Assembly: GCA_910595805.1 (NCBI GenBank)
Contig: CAJVCK010000023.1
Span: forward strand, 1-9,250
Length of the DNA stretch: 9,250 nt
DNA from: an uncultured Candidatus Thioglobus sp.
GTDB lineage: Bacteria > Pseudomonadota > Gammaproteobacteria > PS1 > Thioglobaceae
Reading direction: 5' to 3'
The position numbers were made by a program, and so were the translations under genes. The notes beneath the pieces were generated by a model that worked only from the letters and a program-made list of their open reading frames with translations, did no database searches and had not been told where the DNA came from. How positions within the stretch are numbered: the first letter of the stretch is position 1; each line of letters begins with the position of its first letter. Below, one piece after another: positions 5,188 through 9,250 of the stretch.

Positions 5188-6306
5188 GTGTCGCAAGTTG
5201 CCTTGTTAGTGTTGGAAGATGGGACGGTTTTCCATGGAAAATCTATCGGCGCTAATGGTGATACTGTTGGCGAAGTGGTGTTTAATACTTCAATGACTGG
5301 CTACCAAGAAATCCTAACTGATCCTTCTTATGCGCAACAAATTGTCGCACTAACCTACCCTCATATTGGCAATACTGGCACTAATTCAATTGATGAAGAG
5401 TCTGGGAAAATTTACGCCTCAGGTTTAATTATTCGTGATTTACCAGTGATGCTAAGTAACTGGCGCAACACAATGCCGTTAGATGAATATTTATCCTCTA
5501 ACAATGTGGTGGCGATTAGTGATATTGATACCCGCGCATTAACACGTCATTTGCGTGAACATGGTTCACTTAAGGGTTGTATTGTTACCGGCGATGACAT
5601 TGATGAGACAGCAGCAGTTGCCAAAGCGCAAGCTTTTGCAGGGTTAAAAAATATGGATCTAGCCAAGGTTGTGTCAACGGCCAAACAATATGATTTTAAT
5701 GACGGTTCTTATTCGTTAGAAAGTGGTGAGTTTGGCACGTTTGATAAGAAGCTTAAGGTAGTGGTCTATGACTACGGTGTTAAGAAAAATATTTTAAGAA
5801 TGTTGGTAGATCGTGGCTGTGACTTAACTGTAGTAAATGCACAAACGCCCGTTTCTGATGTATTAGCAATGAACCCTGACGGTGTATTTTTATCTAATGG
5901 TCCTGGCGATCCTGAGCCTTGTGATTACGCGATTAATAATATTCAAACACTATTAGAGAAAAACATGCCAATATTCGGCATATGTTTAGGTCATCAGTTG
6001 TTAGCGTTGGCCAGTGGCGCAAAAACTGAAAAAATGAAGTTTGGTCATCATGGTGCTAATCATCCGGTGCAAGATTTAGACACCAAACAGGTGATGATTA
6101 CTTCGCAAAATCATGGTTTTGCTGTGGCGCAGAGTGATATGCCATCAACATTAGAGGTAACACATCGCTCGTTATTTGATCATTCAATTCAGGGTGTTAA
6201 AGTAGTGGGCAAGCCCGCTTTTAGTTTTCAGGGTCATCCAGAGGCTTCACCAGGTCCACATGATGTCAGTGGGTTATTTGATACATTTATAAAGGAGATG
6301 CAATAA
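5188..6306 (+). CDS. carA: carbamoyl-phosphate synthase, glutamine-hydrolysing small subunit
   Basis: Glutamine amidotransferase subunit. It hydrolyses glutamine and channels ammonia to CarB for carbamoyl phosphate, used in pyrimidine and arginine synthesis. It has 372 residues (E. coli about 382). The N-terminal CPSase small domain has [20 protein letters not shown]. The class I amidotransferase domain contains the full catalytic triad: nucleophile C266 in FGICLGHQ, and H350 and E352 in [13 protein letters not shown]. The chosen start is GTG 5188, 6 bases after AGGAG (5177-5181). The in-frame TTG 5185 is only 3 bases from it and less likely. The stop TAA (6304-6306) overlaps the next ATG as TAATG, so downstream mlaA is translationally coupled. 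It is the first gene of carA-mlaA-carB. Confidence 0.98.
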   Translation: MSQVALLVLEDGTVFHGKSIGANGDTVGEVVFNTSMTGYQEILTDPSYAQQIVALTYPHIGNTGTNSIDEESGKIYASGLIIRDLPVMLSNWRNTMPLDEYLSSNNVVAISDIDTRALTRHLREHGSLKGCIVTGDDIDETAAVAKAQAFAGLKNMDLAKVVSTAKQYDFNDGSYSLESGEFGTFDKKLKVVVYDYGVKKNILRMLVDRGCDLTVVNAQTPVSDVLAMNPDGVFLSNGPGDPEPCDYAINNIQTLLEKNMPIFGICLGHQLLALASGAKTEKMKFGHHGANHPVQDLDTKQVMITSQNHGFAVAQSDMPSTLEVTHRSLFDHSIQGVKVVGKPAFSFQGHPEASPGPHDVSGLFDTFIKEMQ

Positions 6307-7004
6307 TGAAACAATTATTAATTAGTTTTTTATTATTTTTTACTTTAAACACATTAGTGATTGCTGATGACATTGATCCTTTAGAAGATATTAATAGAGT
6401 AACACACGAATTCAACGAAACGTTTGACGATATTATTTTTGAGCCAATTTCTAGAGCATATATAAGTTATATTCCAGATTTTGTGCAAGAGCGTGTTAGT
6501 AATTTTTTTGACAATCTGCGTGATGTTTCTACATTGGGTAATCAAATATTACAGTTTAAGCCGGTTGAAAGCGCAACAACATTTAGCCGTGTATTGGTAA
6601 ATAGCACAGTTGGCTTAGGCGGATTATTTGATGTAGCCTCTGATATTGACCTGACCACAGATAATGAAGATTTTGGCCAAACCATGGCAGTATGGGGGGT
6701 TGATCAAGGCCCCTATGTGACTTTGCCTTTTTTAGGCCCTTCAACTGTGAGAGATGGTGTTGGTATTTATGTTGACACAAACTCTGCGACTAACCTTATT
6801 AAGGAAATGGATGGTATTGGCTTTGTAAGCGCAAGCGCAATGAATGCAATTGACCAGCGTGTAGAATTATTACCAGTTACTGAAATACTTTCCCAATCAG
6901 ATGATCCGTATATTGCAATGCGATCTTCTTATTTACAAAAACGAACATTTGATGTCTTTGACGGAAGCCCTCCAGTTGAAGAAGATGAGTTTGACGATTT
7001 TTAA
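6306..7004 (+). CDS. mlaA: MlaA/VacJ-family outer-membrane lipid-asymmetry protein lacking a lipobox cysteine
   Basis: A 232-residue exported protein of the MlaA (VacJ) family. MlaA sits in the outer membrane and removes mislocalised phospholipids, passing them to MlaC and the MlaFEDB transporter. Residues 1-20 form a signal peptide ([20 protein letters not shown]), with likely cleavage after VIA. Family motifs follow: DPLEDINR (24-31), [19 protein letters not shown] (124-142), LGPSTVRDG (143-151) and SDDPYIAMR (198-206). The C-terminus is a very acidic tail (EEDEFDDF). Unlike E. coli MlaA there is no lipobox cysteine; in fact the whole protein contains no cysteine, so it cannot be a classical lipoprotein. 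AAAGGAGA (6291-6298) is a strong ribosome-binding site for ATG 6306. The gene lies between carA (1-base overlap) and carB (20-base gap) without other mla genes, an unusual position. Confidence 0.92.
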   Translation: MKQLLISFLLFFTLNTLVIADDIDPLEDINRVTHEFNETFDDIIFEPISRAYISYIPDFVQERVSNFFDNLRDVSTLGNQILQFKPVESATTFSRVLVNSTVGLGGLFDVASDIDLTTDNEDFGQTMAVWGVDQGPYVTLPFLGPSTVRDGVGIYVDTNSATNLIKEMDGIGFVSASAMNAIDQRVELLPVTEILSQSDDPYIAMRSSYLQKRTFDVFDGSPPVEEDEFDDF

Positions 7005-7024
7005 AGTATTTAAAATTAGAAAAA

Positions 7025-9250
7025 ATGCCAAAAAGACAAGACCTTAAAAGTATTTTAATTATCGGCGCTGGTCCGATTGTCATCGGCCAAGCCTGTGAGT
7101 TTGATTATTCTGGTGCACAAGCCTGTAAAGCTTTACGTGAAGAGGGTTACCGTGTTATTTTGGTTAACTCTAATCCAGCCACGATTATGACCGATCCGCA
7201 AATGGCGGATGCAACCTATATTGAGCCGATTGAATGGCGTACGATTGAAAAAATCATCGAGGTGGAAAAGCCTAATGCGTTATTGCCAACTATGGGTGGT
7301 CAAACAGCACTAAATTGTGCATTAGATTTAGAGCGTCACGGCATACTAGAAAAACACGGCGTTGAAATGATTGGCGCCAAGAAAGAAGCTATTGATAAGG
7401 CTGAAGATCGAGATTTATTTCGTGAAGCTATGCTTAAGATTGGTCTTGATATGCCTAAGGCAGCAGTGGCTCGTAATTTGGAAGATGCACACAAGATTCA
7501 AGAAGAAGTGGGCTTCCCAACTATCATTCGTCCATCGTTTACCATGGGTGGTAGTGGCGGCGGTATTGCTTACAATAAACAAGAGTTTGTTGAAATTTGT
7601 GAGCGTGGCTTAGATCTCTCACCTACTAACGAGCTTTTGGTTGAAGAGTCGATTGTTGGTTGGAAAGAATTCGAGATGGAAGTGGTGCGTGACACCAAAG
7701 ATAATTGTATTATTATTTGCTCGATTGAAAATCTTGATCCAATGGGTATTCATACGGGAGATTCAATTACTGTAGCACCGGCACAAACCCTAACTGACAA
7801 AGAATATCAAGTCATGCGCAACGCTTCATTGGCAGTGCTTCGTGAGATTGGCGTGGATACAGGAGGGTCAAATGTACAGTTTGCACTTAACCCTGAAAAT
7901 GGCCGACTCACTATTATTGAGATGAATCCACGTGTCTCTCGTTCATCAGCATTGGCTTCAAAAGCAACTGGCTTCCCAATTGCAAAGGTGGCGGCTAAGT
8001 TAGCAGTAGGCTACACGTTAGACGAGCTTGATAACGATATTACCGGTGGCAAAACGCCAGCGTCATTCGAGCCAAGTATTGATTATGTGGTTACTAAAAT
8101 TCCACGTTTTGCTTTTGAGAAATTCCCTAAAGCAGATGATCGCTTAACCACACAAATGAAATCAGTGGGCGAGGTGATGGCTATGGGCTCAACCTTCCAA
8201 GAGTCTTTGCAAAAAGCCCTACGAGGTCTGGAAACTGATAAGTCTGGTTTAGACCCAATTGTTGATCTAAATGCCGATGATGCCAAAAACAAAATTAGAT
8301 CTGAGTGTATTTCAGCAAGAGGTGACCGTATTTTCTATTTGGCAGACGCCTTTAGATTGGGCATGAGCCTAGAAGAAGTATTTGACTTATCTAAAGTTGA
8401 CCCTTGGTTCTTGGCTCAGATTGAAGATATTGTCTCATCTGAGATGCAAATCAACGGCATGAATGTTGCTGATATTGATAAAAATGAATTGTTTGCATTA
8501 AAGCGCAAAGGTTTTTCTGATGCACGTTTGGCAGATTTATTTTGCTGTAGTGAATCTTCAGTGCGAGAGCGCCGTAAAGTCCTTAATATCAAGCCTGTAT
8601 ATAAGCGCGTAGATTCTTGTGCAGCAGAGTTTGACACACAAACAGCTTATTTGTATTCAACTTATCAACAGCAATGTGAGGCCAACCCAACTGATAAGAA
8701 AAAAATTATGATCCTTGGTGGTGGCCCTAACCGCATTGGTCAAGGCATCGAATTTGATTATTGCTGTGTGCATGCCTCATTAGCTCTGAGAGAAGATGGT
8801 TACGAAACTATTATGGTGAATTGTAATCCTGAAACAGTATCAACCGATTATGATATTTCAGACCGCCTATATTTTGAACCACTTACTTTAGAAGATGTAT
8901 TGTCTATTATTGAGGTGGAAAGTCCAGACGGCATTATTGTGCATTATGGTGGCCAGACACCACTTAAATTAGCCGATGCACTTGAAAAAAGTGGTGCAAA
9001 AATTATTGGCACAACGCCAGATGCAATTGACTTAGCTGAGGATCGCGAGCGTTTCTCACAAATGCTACAAGAACTAGATTTAAAGCAACCACTTAACGGT
9101 ACGGCACGCTCATTAGAGCAAGCACAAGATATTGCTGATGCGATAGGCTTCCCACTAGTAGTACGACCTTCCTATGTACTGGGTGGTCGTGCAATGGAAA
9201 TTGTCTACGATAAAGACTCACTAGACCACTATATGCATACTGCAGTACAA
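7025..9250 (+). CDS. carB: carbamoyl-phosphate synthase large subunit, 3'-truncated by window edge
   Basis: ATP-dependent subunit that makes carbamoyl phosphate from bicarbonate, CarA-derived ammonia and two ATP. I translated the frame from ATG 7025 to the last base: 742 uninterrupted codons of roughly 1,070, so only the C-terminal part of the second synthetase half and the allosteric (MGS-like) domain are missing. The carboxyphosphate half begins with [20 protein letters not shown] (from residue 14), and its ATP-grasp segment [13 protein letters not shown] includes R169. [19 protein letters not shown] and [16 protein letters not shown] are typical. The oligomerisation region spans about 400-550. 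The carbamoyl-phosphate half begins at [17 protein letters not shown] (residue 565) and reaches [16 protein letters not shown]. There is no good Shine-Dalgarno sequence in the 20-base gap after mlaA, only purine-rich AGAAAAA next to the ATG, so translation may depend on upstream ribosomes. Confidence 0.98.
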   Translation, partial: MPKRQDLKSILIIGAGPIVIGQACEFDYSGAQACKALREEGYRVILVNSNPATIMTDPQMADATYIEPIEWRTIEKIIEVEKPNALLPTMGGQTALNCALDLERHGILEKHGVEMIGAKKEAIDKAEDRDLFREAMLKIGLDMPKAAVARNLEDAHKIQEEVGFPTIIRPSFTMGGSGGGIAYNKQEFVEICERGLDLSPTNELLVEESIVGWKEFEMEVVRDTKDNCIIICSIENLDPMGIHTGDSITVAPAQTLTDKEYQVMRNASLAVLREIGVDTGGSNVQFALNPENGRLTIIEMNPRVSRSSALASKATGFPIAKVAAKLAVGYTLDELDNDITGGKTPASFEPSIDYVVTKIPRFAFEKFPKADDRLTTQMKSVGEVMAMGSTFQESLQKALRGLETDKSGLDPIVDLNADDAKNKIRSECISARGDRIFYLADAFRLGMSLEEVFDLSKVDPWFLAQIEDIVSSEMQINGMNVADIDKNELFALKRKGFSDARLADLFCCSESSVRERRKVLNIKPVYKRVDSCAAEFDTQTAYLYSTYQQQCEANPTDKKKIMILGGGPNRIGQGIEFDYCCVHASLALREDGYETIMVNCNPETVSTDYDISDRLYFEPLTLEDVLSIIEVESPDGIIVHYGGQTPLKLADALEKSGAKIIGTTPDAIDLAEDRERFSQMLQELDLKQPLNGTARSLEQAQDIADAIGFPLVVRPSYVLGGRAMEIVYDKDSLDHYMHTAVQ

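Noticed and set aside
6583..7083. Minus-strand ORFs across mlaA and the start of carB
   Set aside because: Antisense to clear coding sequence, with no start signals or family features.
7371..7613. 80-codon plus-strand ORF inside carB in another frame
   Set aside because: It lies wholly within the uninterrupted carB frame that encodes conserved ATP-grasp motifs.
8083..8637. Minus-strand ORFs within carB
   Set aside because: Antisense shadows of the conserved CarB frame.
7025..9250. Possible frameshift or pseudogenisation of carB
   Set aside because: Codon-by-codon reading from ATG 7025 to base 9250 is open throughout and keeps all expected motifs; only the window edge truncates it.
1..9250. 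CRISPR array, transposase, phage integrase, tRNA or rRNA
   Set aside because: No evenly spaced direct repeats, no mobile-element protein motifs and no cloverleaf or rRNA core sequence was recognised in any spacer.

Overview
The window reads as chromosomal core DNA of an AT-rich gammaproteobacterium. AlaRS, PrmA, CarA and CarB all closely resemble the E. coli proteins in motif content. A DsrC/TusE-family protein, a PP-loop RNA-thiolase-like protein and an orphan ThiS point towards a sulfur-oxidising lineage of the SUP05 / Candidatus Thioglobus / thiotrophic-symbiont type. That assignment is inferred from gene content and base composition, not from a database search.

Layout: (1) 2-1924 (+), the C-terminal three quarters of alaS, cut by the left edge. 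(2) 1925-2273, a 349-bp gap between convergent genes. It holds a GC-rich hairpin island, a bidirectional intrinsic terminator (2115-2140) and a long inverted-repeat structure (2161-2261). (3) 2274-2564 (-), a single-cysteine DsrC-like protein, divergent from (4) 2681-3559 (+) prmA, whose apparent promoter lies so close to its ATG that the mRNA may be almost leaderless. (5) 3563-4606 (+), a PP-loop ATPase with a C-terminal NFACT-R-like domain, in an operon with prmA. (6) 5069-4603 (-), a two-gene unit of a small HMA-domain protein and thiS, joined by an ATGA overlap; thiS meets the PP-loop gene tail to tail with overlapping stop codons. (7) 5188-9250+ (+), carA-mlaA-carB: the two carbamoyl-phosphate synthetase subunits with a VacJ/MlaA-family gene between them. 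carB runs off the right edge with its frame open.

How the genes fit together: carA and carB make carbamoyl phosphate for pyrimidines and arginine. alaS and prmA serve translation. The DsrC-like protein, PP-loop protein, ThiS and HMA protein lie within 2.8 kb, and all belong to families linked to sulfur transfer or thiol/metal chemistry. A local sulfur-relay module for RNA thiolation is therefore an attractive but unproven idea. No mobile element, CRISPR array, rRNA or tRNA was seen.
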